Shown here one piece after another: positions 1 to 6,083 of a stretch of DNA of 59,573 nucleotides; the stretch's first letter is position 1, and every line of letters begins with the position of its first letter. Below the pieces are notes generated by a model. The model was not told the origin of the DNA, did no database searches, and saw only the letters and a program-made list of their open reading frames with translations. The position numbers and the translations under genes were made by a program. Source of the DNA: a virus; the IMG/VR virus record IMGVR_UViG_3300030090_001446, positions 1-59,573 of that record. One strand, written 5' to 3'.

Positions 1-666
1 TTAGCCTTAAAGCCACCTGGGAGATTCGCAAATTGACCTGCGTCTATCAATGCTCGCATTGCAGCAGTAGCACTCATAGTCAGATTACCAAGGAAATGCA
101 TCAGTCCTAAACCATAGAACCCAAATCCTGGAACAAAACGATAGTGTACAAAGTGTACTTTCTTTTGTTTTGTAGGATCATCCTTGGCATAATTACGTCG
201 AATACTAAGAACTTGTTTAGATTGTTCTTCTATTGTAACAATATACGGAAGAGACTCACCATCTTCTGATTGAGGATCATCTATATCAAGATAACAATGT
301 TGTTCTAGAAGAACATATTGAGGATCAGAATCACCAGAAGGAGACAATCCTATAATTGTATCCATCTTTTCTGAGAAAGATGTTGGGTTAATCATACCTG
401 CTTCAGGTAAATCAACATCTGAATACATCTCTGCTTTTATTTCTCGATAAAGATCAACAGGACTTTTATATATCACATGAGTATAACGGTCTGCATTCCT
501 TAGATTAGATGCATTATAGGAAACATAAAACTGATCAATAGGAATGAACTCAGATACAGGACGTTTAAAAGAAGCATCATAATATATTTTCTTAAACGAA
601 GAACCTATTAAGGGTAGATGAAAAAGCATTCTTTCAAATTCATCAAAGTATTCTGGCATTTGTTCT
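1..666. repeat. Left copy of the diverged terminal overlap
   Basis: Bases 1..666 align gap-free with 58908..59573. By eye there are about 50 mismatches (roughly 92% identity), most at third codon positions of the portal gene. The 666-nt length is a multiple of three. This implies a genome unit of 58,907 bp. The simplest reading is an assembled circular or terminally redundant genome whose ends came from two strain variants. A true in-frame tandem duplication inside portal is less likely. Confidence 0.9.
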
Positions 667-1196
667 GTAAGCTGATAGTTCATAAAGTTCTGAACTCTCA
701 TGGCTTGGTTTTCTTTTTCCAGAGTATGCTTACCTAGTATCTGTGCCTTGACAGGACCATTAGGAGGAAACAATTCCTGTGATGCTTTTGATTGAAACTT
801 AACTGCTGATTCAATTAAGAGAGGATGTACTGCTGTACAGGCACCTTCAAAAGGTTCAGATGCTTCTTCAATTTTTAATCCCAGTAAATCAAATCCTCTT
901 TCAAACATAGACTCCCATTCATGACGGGAAGACTTATCAGATTCATAATTATCATAAAGAGTTCGCCCTATATCTTGAAGTGAATCTTCTTCTAGATCGT
1001 CTCTTAAATTACGATACCATTCCCCTACAGATTCTTCTGCTCCCATCTCAATAGTATTTTCTTCCATAAAATCTACAAGAACTCCACCATCATCATCAAG
1101 TTCAAAGGTGGCTTTAGATTCATCTACATTGGGCATAGGAACAACATTATCCTGCATCGGATTTATTTGTTCAAAGGGATTTTGTTCAACTGCCAT
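1..1196 (-). CDS. Portal protein, N-terminal part (cut by window edge)
   Basis: This is the first ~398 codons of the portal gene, starting at the ATG on the complement of 1194-1196 and running off the left edge. The protein forms the dodecameric ring through which DNA is packaged. It continues at the other end of the window (57569..59573). Joining the two across the 666-nt overlap gives a protein of about 844 residues, long for a portal but in the range of podovirus-type portals. Identification rests on size, on position directly downstream of terL and upstream of scaffold and capsid genes, and on the acidic, Gln-rich N terminus. A weak AAGGAT Shine-Dalgarno lies about 11 nt upstream. The promoter at 1549-1577 could feed it. 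Confidence 0.75.
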   Translation of the reverse strand, partial: MAVEQNPFEQINPMQDNVVPMPNVDESKATFELDDDGGVLVDFMEENTIEMGAEESVGEWYRNLRDDLEEDSLQDIGRTLYDNYESDKSSRHEWESMFERGFDLLGLKIEEASEPFEGACTAVHPLLIESAVKFQSKASQELFPPNGPVKAQILGKHTLEKENQAMRVQNFMNYQLTEQMPEYFDEFERMLFHLPLIGSSFKKIYYDASFKRPVSEFIPIDQFYVSYNASNLRNADRYTHVIYKSPVDLYREIKAEMYSDVDLPEAGMINPTSFSEKMDTIIGLSPSGDSDPQYVLLEQHCYLDIDDPQSEDGESLPYIVTIEEQSKQVLSIRRNYAKDDPTKQKKVHFVHYRFVPGFGFYGLGLMHFLGNLTMSATAAMRALIDAGQFANLPGGFKA

Positions 1197-1197
1197 T

Positions 1198-1374
1198 TTA
1201 ATAGGTATCCTTAAATTTTAAATCTATATGGTTTAATAGGTCTTTTTGATATCTACGCCATTTACCTTTACACATTTCTGAAACTGTGCAGCTACATTTT
1301 TTTGTTGTACATCGATAATCTTGGTACTCAGGACGTACTAGATTATGATTAACATTATCAGCAAAGGTCCACAT
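1198..1374 (-). CDS. Small Cys-containing protein between terL and portal
   Basis: This 58-residue ORF (an in-frame start at 1437 would give 79) ends just before the portal start. Its middle carries four cysteines in the pattern C-x5-C-x-C-x6-C, followed by a basic Lys/Arg/Trp stretch, which could bind a metal ion or nucleic acid. No Shine-Dalgarno is evident for either start. Its 5' end overlaps the Cys-rich ORF 1358..1462 in another frame. Function unknown. The position suggests co-expression with the packaging genes. It may be non-coding if the Cys-rich frame is the real one. Confidence 0.4.
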   Translation of the reverse strand: MWTFADNVNHNLVRPEYQDYRCTTKKCSCTVSEMCKGKWRRYQKDLLNHIDLKFKDTY

Positions 1375-1462
1375 TGTCAGACTTATCATTGCATTCACAT
1401 GAGTCACAATCGCATGAGTCACATTCACATGATTCACACTTATTTTTTTTACATTCAGTCAT
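1358..1462 (-). CDS. Cysteine-rich micro-protein (metallothionein-like), candidate
   Basis: A 34-residue ORF too short for most gene callers. Nine of its residues are cysteine, in repeated C-x2-C-x-C units separated by Glu, Asp and Ser, followed by a polar tail. Such density of CxC and CxxC pairs with acidic neighbours is typical of zinc or other metal chelators. The DNA is internally repetitive on a 15-18 bp scale, so the pattern may partly reflect repeat expansion. The Shine-Dalgarno is poor. It overlaps the reading frame of 1198..1374. Coding status is uncertain. Confidence 0.35.
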   Translation of the reverse strand: MTECKKNKCESCECDSCDCDSCECNDKSDNVDLC

Positions 1463-1487
1463 TTAACATATAAATCCCATTGTCATC

Positions 1488-1508
1488 TTATCTATATGAT
1501 ATAGATAA
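1488..1508. promoter_or_regulatory. Perfect palindrome, possible operator
   Basis: Two 10-bp arms, TTATCTATAT and its complement, flank a single G. It sits about 40 bp downstream of the -10 box of the 1549..1577 promoter and upstream of the small ORFs before portal. With a one-base spacer it is a poor RNA hairpin but a good dimeric-repressor site. No U-tract follows on either strand. Confidence 0.45.
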
Positions 1509-1548
1509 TAACTTTGCAGTAATGTGTTTAAAAATTCTACCATACTCT

Positions 1549-1577
1549 ATTATACCATTAAACTCTCCAATATGCAA
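1549..1577 (-). promoter_or_regulatory. Sigma70-type promoter reading toward portal
   Basis: On the minus strand the sequence reads TTGCAT, 17 bp, TATAAT (-35 at 1572-1577, -10 at 1549-1554). The -35 lies inside the 3' end of terL. The -10 is followed by AG as in the other two leftward promoters. It would transcribe the small Cys ORFs and portal. Confidence 0.65.
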
Positions 1578-3102
1578 CCCTCTTTTGAACTATTTCTTCT
1601 TCCCAGTCTGGATCGTCAGGATGTGTTACATGCCAGGATTCCTTGAGATAATGAATTGCCATTACCAAGGCATCTACCTGATCATCATGAGCAGCATGTG
1701 GAAATCTGGCAAGCTCTTCTATTAACTCATCTGCCCACTTTTTATTCTTGGGAATCCATACTCTCCCTGCTTCCATGATAGGAGAAGCTGCATATGCTCT
1801 GGCTACCTTGTCTCTGTCAGGTAAATAGTCCTTTACTGGTAAACCACTACGCCTCATATCCTGTATAAGAGATTGACCACTGGCTTTCTTTTCTATGATA
1901 CATACATCTGGTCTATGTTTATTGTATAGCATCTGTGCTGTTCTTCGCAGTTCAGGATATTCAAACCTTCCTCTGACATTTCCCAAAAGAATCAGGTTAG
2001 GAGCAAAGTCTTCTATTCCCATTTCGTTCTGTTCATACAGAGAAAATATACCCCATGTCTGGATAACACTAAAATCAGCAGTAGTTCTGGTAGAGAACGC
2101 AGTATCATATGTTTGTATTATAAAATCACACACAGGAGGCTCATCATATTCCCATTCCTGTATCCATTTCTTTTTTATAAGCCCACCTTCTTCTGGAGTA
2201 GGGTCTTGCATATACAAAGAGTTCCAGTAACGAGAACCATTTGATGCTTTGATCTCTGCTTCATCTATTGCCAAGACTTCATTCGGTTTCCATTCTGGAA
2301 AGTACGATCCTCCTACTGGAAGATCAAGAAGATCAGCAGCTTCCTCGTCCAACCATGCTGGTATCTTGACAACATCCCAAGGAAGAACATCGTATTCTGA
2401 CATTTCTTCCTGTTGTTTTAAGAGCCAGCCACATAAATCATCAAAATGATACCTTGTATTAATAATTAGGATAGCACCATTAGGCATAATACGTGTTCTA
2501 AGACCAGCAGGATACCATTCTTTAACATATCTCCTACCTGCTTCTGAATATGAATCTTCTTCTGACATAACATCATCAAGAATTGCTATGTGAGCGCCAC
2601 GACCTGCAATTTGTGAACGTACACCAGCAGCATAATAGGTTCCATTCTGGTTTGTTTTCCATTTTCCTGCTGCCCTAACGTCACTTCGTAAGGTAACACC
2701 TCTGAATATGTCCTGAAATTGCTCTGTGGTAACAATATCCCTGACTGAGCGTCCAAAATCACTGGCTAATTGATCTGAGTGAGAAACTGTCATTATCTCA
2801 TGTTCAGGATTCCTACCAATATACCAAGCAGGAAACAATTTAGAACATAAAACAGACTTAGAAGAACGAGGTGGTAAGAAAACCATTAGTCTTTTTATGT
2901 GACCATTCTCTAAATCATCTAATTTATTTGATATTACTTCTATATGTTTACCCATTCTCCAATCAGAAACAAGTGAAGGAGCCATTAATCTAACAAAAGT
3001 AAGAAAATCATCTTGTGCTTCTGTGTATGTTCTAACTTTTAACAGATTAGATAGGTTAATATAGTTATCTATAGTATTATCTGTAGTTGATTCTAGTTCC
3101 AT
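1558..3102 (-). CDS. terL: Terminase large subunit
   Basis: ATP-driven DNA packaging motor and headful/cos nuclease, 514 residues. The N-terminal ATPase has a Walker A-like LPPRSSKS at about 76-83 (Ser-rich variant with Arg, as in many phage TerLs) and a Walker B IAILDD at 172-177. The RNase H-like nuclease domain begins around YDTAFS (about 334), and a late acidic HDDQVDAL motif lies near 480. The start at 3102 follows a weak TAGGATA site. It is the first gene of the leftward block. A consensus promoter (3202..3230) and a terminator-like hairpin (3121..3161) precede it. The small subunit is not adjacent but lies 26 kb away on the opposite strand (29366..29773). Confidence 0.95.
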   Translation of the reverse strand: MELESTTDNTIDNYINLSNLLKVRTYTEAQDDFLTFVRLMAPSLVSDWRMGKHIEVISNKLDDLENGHIKRLMVFLPPRSSKSVLCSKLFPAWYIGRNPEHEIMTVSHSDQLASDFGRSVRDIVTTEQFQDIFRGVTLRSDVRAAGKWKTNQNGTYYAAGVRSQIAGRGAHIAILDDVMSEEDSYSEAGRRYVKEWYPAGLRTRIMPNGAILIINTRYHFDDLCGWLLKQQEEMSEYDVLPWDVVKIPAWLDEEAADLLDLPVGGSYFPEWKPNEVLAIDEAEIKASNGSRYWNSLYMQDPTPEEGGLIKKKWIQEWEYDEPPVCDFIIQTYDTAFSTRTTADFSVIQTWGIFSLYEQNEMGIEDFAPNLILLGNVRGRFEYPELRRTAQMLYNKHRPDVCIIEKKASGQSLIQDMRRSGLPVKDYLPDRDKVARAYAASPIMEAGRVWIPKNKKWADELIEELARFPHAAHDDQVDALVMAIHYLKESWHVTHPDDPDWEEEIVQKRVAYWRV

Positions 3103-3120
3103 TGGTATCCTATAAGGTAA

Positions 3121-3161
3121 AAAGAAAAAAAATAAAAAGTACTATTAGTGTTAATAGTACT
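3121..3161 (-). terminator. Terminator-like hairpin in the terL leader (attenuator candidate)
   Basis: On the minus strand a perfect 10-bp stem (3152-3161 with 3138-3147, arms AGTACTATTA and complement) and a 4-nt loop are followed by a long T-rich run (complement of 3121-3137). This is the layout of an intrinsic terminator. It lies after the leftward promoter 3202..3230 and only ~19 nt before the terL start. Transcripts from that promoter must therefore cross it to reach the late genes. On the plus strand no U-tract follows, so it works one way only. Confidence 0.7.
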
Positions 3162-3201
3162 ATTAAGGAACATTTTAGATTATTATCTTTCTCTATATAC
3201 T

Positions 3202-3230
3202 ATTATACACGTTTTTGGTGCTGATGTCAA
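3202..3230 (-). promoter_or_regulatory. Consensus late promoter for the terL operon
   Basis: Minus strand TTGACA (3225-3230), 17 bp, TATAAT (3202-3207): a perfect sigma70 consensus with optimal spacing. The sequence after the -10 (AGTATATA) is identical to that after the scaffold-gene promoter at 56719. The start site would be near 3195, giving a ~75-nt transcript up to the hairpin at 3121..3161. Confidence 0.85.
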
Positions 3231-3551
3231 CCCCTGTATTTTTGATATTTTTATTCTAGTGCATAATATATATATGCGAGAGCAAGCGCGAGATTTTTGG
3301 GGCCACCCTCTAATTAATAATGACTCTTATAATCATTCTAAAATAACAGATACCTTACCGAATTCACCAGGATTTACTTGTCAAGCTTTAATTCTCAAGT
3401 ATTCGTGGTGATTGCTCAAGTATTCGCTAAGTAAATCATCGTTTGTCTTTACTTATCTTTACTTTCTCTTTGTTTCCTGCCGTTTTTCTTATTATTTCCA
3501 GGCTCAAATGATGATTTTTTTCTATAATGATATCAATAAGTTACACCCTAC

Positions 3552-3570
3552 TTTTAGAACCATTCTAAAA
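3552..3570. repeat. Palindromic operator-like repeat, copy 1
   Basis: Arms TTTTAGAA and TTCTAAAA around CCA. A second copy with the same core and 6-bp arms lies at 3672-3687, and a half-site ATTCTAAAA lies at 3335-3343. The repeated core with a fixed 3-bp centre suggests one DNA-binding protein recognising several sites. Confidence 0.55.
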
Positions 3571-3671
3571 TACTGCATAAGCTATTGTTTTCGTTATACT
3601 TTTTATTTTTTAAATGAGCTACAGCAATCGTCATTTATGTTAAAATAGCCCAAAATTCACCTGGTCTCCAG

Positions 3672-3687
3672 TTTAGAACCATTCTAA
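3672..3687. repeat. Palindromic operator-like repeat, copy 2
   Basis: TTTAGAACCATTCTAA, sharing its core with the site at 3552-3570. It lies about 120 bp away, just before the second AATGATATCAAT segment. Confidence 0.5.
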
Positions 3688-3792
3688 TAATCCCTACATT
3701 ATCCAATGATATCAATGACTTAACCCTGCGTCATTGTGTCGCACTTGGCTTCTCTCTTTATATATGCTTTAAGCCGCCTCCAATACGTTTTT

Positions 3793-3811
3793 TGACATTG
3801 TGAATATTCCA
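3793..3811 (+). repeat. 19-bp inverted repeat, left arm
   Basis: TGACATTGTGAATATTCCA, repeated exactly in reverse complement at 4574-4592. The two arms flank the gene 3922..4518, and each lies upstream of a TTTTCC...GGAAAA hairpin. It could be a shared regulator site with a GAATATTC core, or the ends of an inserted or invertible segment. Confidence 0.7.
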
Positions 3812-3868
3812 CTACCGCATGGCCTCGGGGGCCAAGCGCCACCTCCCTATGGCCTACTCACTTCGGAC

Positions 3869-3887
3869 TTTTCCGCAGTGAGGAAAA
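3869..3887 (+). promoter_or_regulatory. Leader hairpin, copy A
   Basis: TTTTCC-GCAGTGA-GGAAAA: a 6-bp stem with a 7-nt loop, 34 nt upstream of the 3922 start codon. Near-identical hairpins occur at 4599, 5682 and 6022, and a variant at 6661. This copy and the 4599 copy lack the flanking outer stem found in the other three. Confidence 0.6.
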
Positions 3888-3921
3888 CTTCGGCGCAATT
3901 CAAAATCAGGAAACACTAACA

Positions 3922-4518
3922 ATGACTATCGAAAATAAAATCTACACTCTCTCTCAATCGTGCGAAGTAATTTCAGGAATGGAAGCACAAGCGACCAAAG
4001 CGATTGAGAACACGGCGCTAAGCGCAATTGCTTTGATAGCGTCGAACACTTTGTGCGAATTGGCGGATGCTAAGTCGCGCAAAGTAGCACAAGCCGATTT
4101 CTTCAAGTCGTTCTATAAAAACAATAGTACGGTTGCTAAGGCGCAAGCTAAAGCTCTAGAAACGGCTAAGGTGTCCAAGTCTACACGGGAACGTGTCAGG
4201 AAAGTTATGAAAGCCAAAAAGTTCTGGGCTTTCGTGAATGGGCATTTCGACAACAATCCAAAGCAACAGCGTACCGCGTCAAACCTGATTGAGGCTTTCA
4301 AAGCAAACGGCCTGACAAGCACTAAACTTTTGGCGTTAGCGCCGCAGATTAAAGGTGATCCGTTATACGTTAAAGTTGATAAATTAACTGAGACGATTAC
4401 TAAAACGGAAAGCGCCAGTGATAAAATGGTTGCTGCTTTGATGAAAGCCCATATCGCACAAGGCAAAGCAATCGCCGCACTTGCCAAACGATCAGAGCCA
4501 GTAAAACAAGCGGCATAA
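3922..4518 (+). CDS. Unknown early protein, Ala/Lys-rich helical
   Basis: First rightward gene; a 198-residue, strongly helical, Ala-, Lys- and Thr-rich protein with no recognised domain. There are no membrane segments and only two cysteines. Its codon use is clearly GC-richer (about half G+C in places) than the replication and virion genes, as in the next three genes. It is flanked by a 19-bp inverted repeat and followed by an intrinsic terminator, so it forms a single-gene unit. CAGGAAACACTAACA precedes the ATG, giving a modest AGGAAA ribosome site. Its position as the first early gene suggests host take-over or anti-defence, but that is inference. Confidence 0.7.
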   Translation: MTIENKIYTLSQSCEVISGMEAQATKAIENTALSAIALIASNTLCELADAKSRKVAQADFFKSFYKNNSTVAKAQAKALETAKVSKSTRERVRKVMKAKKFWAFVNGHFDNNPKQQRTASNLIEAFKANGLTSTKLLALAPQIKGDPLYVKVDKLTETITKTESASDKMVAALMKAHIAQGKAIAALAKRSEPVKQAA

Positions 4519-4523
4519 CCAAC

Positions 4524-4560
4524 AAGCCCCTAGCATTCGCAAGAGTGCTGGGGGCTTTTG
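4524..4560 (+). terminator. Intrinsic terminator after the first early gene
   Basis: AAGCCCCTAGCA (4524-4535) pairs with TGCTGGGGGCTT (4546-4557), a 12-bp stem with one mismatch or wobble, and TTTT follows. It lies six bases after the stop codon of 3922..4518. Confidence 0.85.
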
Positions 4561-4573
4561 CTGTTTGCGGTAA

Positions 4574-4592
4574 TGGAATATTCACAATGTCA
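4574..4592 (-). repeat. 19-bp inverted repeat, right arm
   Basis: TGGAATATTCACAATGTCA, the exact reverse complement of 3793-3811. It sits 6 bp before the hairpin at 4599 and 36 bp before the start of the next gene. Confidence 0.7.
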
Positions 4593-4598
4593 CGATAG

Positions 4599-4617
4599 TT
4601 TTCCGCAATGAGGAAAA
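4599..4617 (+). promoter_or_regulatory. Leader hairpin, copy B
   Basis: TTTTCCGCAATGAGGAAAA: 6-bp stem, 7-nt loop, 11 nt before the start codon at 4629. The loop contains an ATG that opens an in-frame upstream start; a good AGGAGG just before 4629 argues against using it. Confidence 0.6.
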
Positions 4618-4628
4618 GTAGGAGGCAT

Positions 4629-5045
4629 ATGACATATTATCACAAGGTATCGTATGACCTAAACAAGTCGCACAGGTCTATCGTTGCCGATCGGAAGCGC
4701 GAGCCAATCACAGTTTGCGCTTCACTTAATGATGAGAAGGAAGAGGCAATCGCTATTCTTTCAGGCAATCCAGTCATGGAAAGCAAGCGCCTGGAATTAA
4801 GCAATGGCGCGTCTGATATTGATGACATAGGCGAGCTATATGCAGGAACAGCGGCAATGAAGAACCCGCGCCCATGTACGGGCAAATCGAGGGGCATTGC
4901 CAACAATAGAAAGGTAGCAAGCACGCCTCGTCGCGTGGTCATGGCTAAAGAAATGACCGCTGATAAATGGAATAAGATGACAGACAAGCAGAAAGCTAGG
5001 TTCTGTCGAAAGACAGTCAGTAACATTAGAAGGAAGAAGAAATGA
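4629..5045 (+). CDS. Unknown basic early protein
   Basis: 138 residues if started at 4629, where AGGAGG lies 3 nt upstream; an in-frame ATG at 4608 lies in the leader hairpin and is disfavoured. The protein is basic, especially at the C terminus (RRKKK end), which suggests nucleic-acid binding. No domain is recognised. Codon use is GC-richer than most of the genome. It overlaps the next gene by 4 nt, so the two are probably translated together. Confidence 0.7.
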   Translation: MTYYHKVSYDLNKSHRSIVADRKREPITVCASLNDEKEEAIAILSGNPVMESKRLELSNGASDIDDIGELYAGTAAMKNPRPCTGKSRGIANNRKVASTPRRVVMAKEMTADKWNKMTDKQKARFCRKTVSNIRRKKK

Positions 5046-5227
5046 GTTTCACCATTGAAGAAAATCCTTTTAATAATGGCAAAGAAAAAGGAGGCTACAT
5101 CATTGTAGAAAGACATCCAGGCAGCACTTTATGTCGTTTTCATGGGCCTGGGCCTGGAAAATTTTTTACAGGTAAAGGATTCGCCTCAATGAAAGAGGCA
5201 AAAGAAGTTTTGGAAAAACTGGTTTAA
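5042..5227 (+). CDS. Unknown small protein
   Basis: 61 residues, Gly- and Lys-rich with a central HGPGPGKFFTGKGF stretch and a helical C-terminal end. Its start overlaps the preceding stop by 4 nt (ATGA type). No domain is recognised. It sits between a basic unknown protein and the Csx16-like gene in the same short operon. Confidence 0.65.
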   Translation: MSFTIEENPFNNGKEKGGYIIVERHPGSTLCRFHGPGPGKFFTGKGFASMKEAKEVLEKLV

Positions 5228-5254
5228 CATACTTCAAAAGAAAGGAAGAAAGAA

Positions 5255-5662
5255 ATGAAAACAATTATAGTGACGCGCCACAAGGCGCTAGTGTCTCTCC
5301 TCATTGAGGAGGGAATAGCATCAACAGAAACGCCTGTGTTGTCCCACGTTAAGGAGGAGGATGTGAGGGATAAGCACGTAATAGGCGTGCTTCCCATGCA
5401 TCTGGCATCCGCCGCCGCTACCGTGACCGAAATTCCGCTAAATATTCCAGCGGAATTACGAGGAAAAGAGCTGAACCTTGAGCAGGTCCGACAATTCGCG
5501 GCGGAGCCTGTTACTTACTCCGTCCGAAAGGCGGAGGATGTGAAGCAGTTTGCCTACAAGGTGGGCAATACTGTTGCACAAGGAAGCGAGATTTTTCTCG
5601 CCAATGGAACGGAGGATGATATCCTCTGTTTCAACGGTCTTCCCGCACGTTGCGGGACGTAA
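5255..5662 (+). CDS. Csx16-like protein (putative ring nuclease, candidate type III anti-CRISPR)
   Basis: 135 residues. The first ~90 match, from memory, the CRISPR-associated Csx16 (VVA1548) family. The N-terminal IVTRH is followed by a short helix, a VLSHV strand, an IGVLPMHLA segment (residues ~43-51), IPLNIPAELRGKEL (~60-73) and a helix ending in a strand near 90. Csx16 proteins accompany type III CRISPR systems and have been linked to degradation of cyclic oligoadenylate signals. A phage copy, early expressed and without any CRISPR array or cas gene nearby, would most simply blunt that alarm. The C-terminal ~45 residues are an extension I do not recognise. A GGAAGAAAGAA site precedes the ATG. 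A 7-bp-stem hairpin (5641-5657) lies in the end of the gene. Confidence 0.7.
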   Translation: MKTIIVTRHKALVSLLIEEGIASTETPVLSHVKEEDVRDKHVIGVLPMHLASAAATVTEIPLNIPAELRGKELNLEQVRQFAAEPVTYSVRKAEDVKQFAYKVGNTVAQGSEIFLANGTEDDILCFNGLPARCGT

Positions 5663-5666
5663 GCCC

Positions 5667-5741
5667 AAAGAGAGGATGGAGTTTTTCGCAATGAGAAAAA
5701 CTTGTTCTCTCTTTTCATGTGCAACCAGAGAGAGAAAGACA
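5667..5741 (+). promoter_or_regulatory. Structured leader element, copy C
   Basis: An outer stem AAAGAGAGGA (5667-5676) with TTCTCTCTTT (5705-5714) encloses the hairpin TTTTTCGCAATGAGAAAAA (5682-5700). Downstream, GAGAGAGAA just before the start codon can pair instead with the TCTCTCT strand of the outer stem. The two pairings exclude each other, and one covers the only purine-rich ribosome-site candidate. Closely similar elements precede 6084 and 6721. Confidence 0.6.
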
Positions 5742-6002
5742 ATGGAAATAGATAACGTCGATCTGTGTTATAAAAACTTCACAATAAGAATAACACAACG
5801 CACAGTAACAGAAAGAGGAAAGGGCTGGTGTGGTCCTCTTGTATCGCAGGAGGTATCTATCTTAAAAGGAGAGCGTATTATTGAGGCTTGGGATGTTAGT
5901 AACGCTCGCAATTTCCAGACTGATTCTCTAATTGATATTATCAAAAAAGCAAAACAGTATATAGATGGCATTTATGCTTGGAGAAGAGAGGATAAGGTTT
6001 AA
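5742..6002 (+). CDS. Unknown small protein, paralogue 1
   Basis: 86 residues starting at the ATG after leader copy C; the longer in-frame ORF upstream reads through the leader and the Csx16-like gene and is rejected. It resembles the next protein (6084..6368): both have an early LxYKxxxIxITQ stretch, a central SIL strand and an acidic-to-helical end of the form D-x-I-x-x-x-A-K/x-A-x-x-x-I-D. The pair looks like a tandem duplication that included the leader. Function unknown. Confidence 0.65.
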   Translation: MEIDNVDLCYKNFTIRITQRTVTERGKGWCGPLVSQEVSILKGERIIEAWDVSNARNFQTDSLIDIIKKAKQYIDGIYAWRREDKV

Positions 6003-6083
6003 CATAAAAAGAGAGGATGGGTTTTCCGCAATGAGGAAAACTTGTCCTCTTTTTTCATGTGCAACCAGAGAGAGAGAAAGACA
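6003..6083 (+). promoter_or_regulatory. Structured leader element, copy D
   Basis: Outer stem 6007-6017 with 6045-6055 (11 bp, one G-U) around the hairpin TTTTCCGCAATGAGGAAAA (6022-6040), then GAGAGAGAGAAA before the ATG. Relative to copies C and E, a G-U pair is replaced by G-C and a G-C by G-U, so pairing is kept while sequence changes. Confidence 0.6.

Larger units (their letters stand above)
3231..3868. other. Non-coding control region between the divergent blocks (origin/operator candidate)
   Basis: No convincing gene is seen here; the two plus-strand ORFs of 78-87 codons are hydrophobic, lack ribosome sites and look like chance. The region holds two 12-bp copies of CTCAAGTATTCG (3394-3405 and 3415-3426, period 21 bp) and two copies of a palindrome TTAGAA-CCA-TTCTAA (3552-3570 with 8-bp arms, 3672-3687). 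It also holds two related segments starting AATGATATCAAT (3526-3548 and 3705-3726). Base composition shifts from very AT-rich to GC-richer near 3720. A replication origin or repressor-bound switch is plausible but not shown. Confidence 0.5.

Noticed and set aside
3148-3648. Two plus-strand ORFs of 87 and 78 codons in the control region
   Set aside because: Hydrophobic, no ribosome sites, and they run through repeats, promoter and palindromes; chance ORFs in AT-rich DNA.
3793-3820. TTGACA at 3792-3797 as an early promoter
   Set aside because: No -10-like hexamer lies 16-18 bp downstream; the sequence is part of the 19-bp inverted repeat. The early rightward promoter was not found.
5641-5657. 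Hairpin TCCCGCA-CGT-TGCGGGA at the end of the Csx16-like gene as a terminator
   Set aside because: A perfect 7-bp stem but no T-run follows and it lies inside the coding sequence; left as a possible mRNA-stability element only.
5550-5741. In-frame upstream extension of 5742..6002 and similar ones before 6084 and 6721
   Set aside because: They translate the structured leader and the Csx16-like gene in another frame and lack ribosome sites; the ATG after each leader is preferred.
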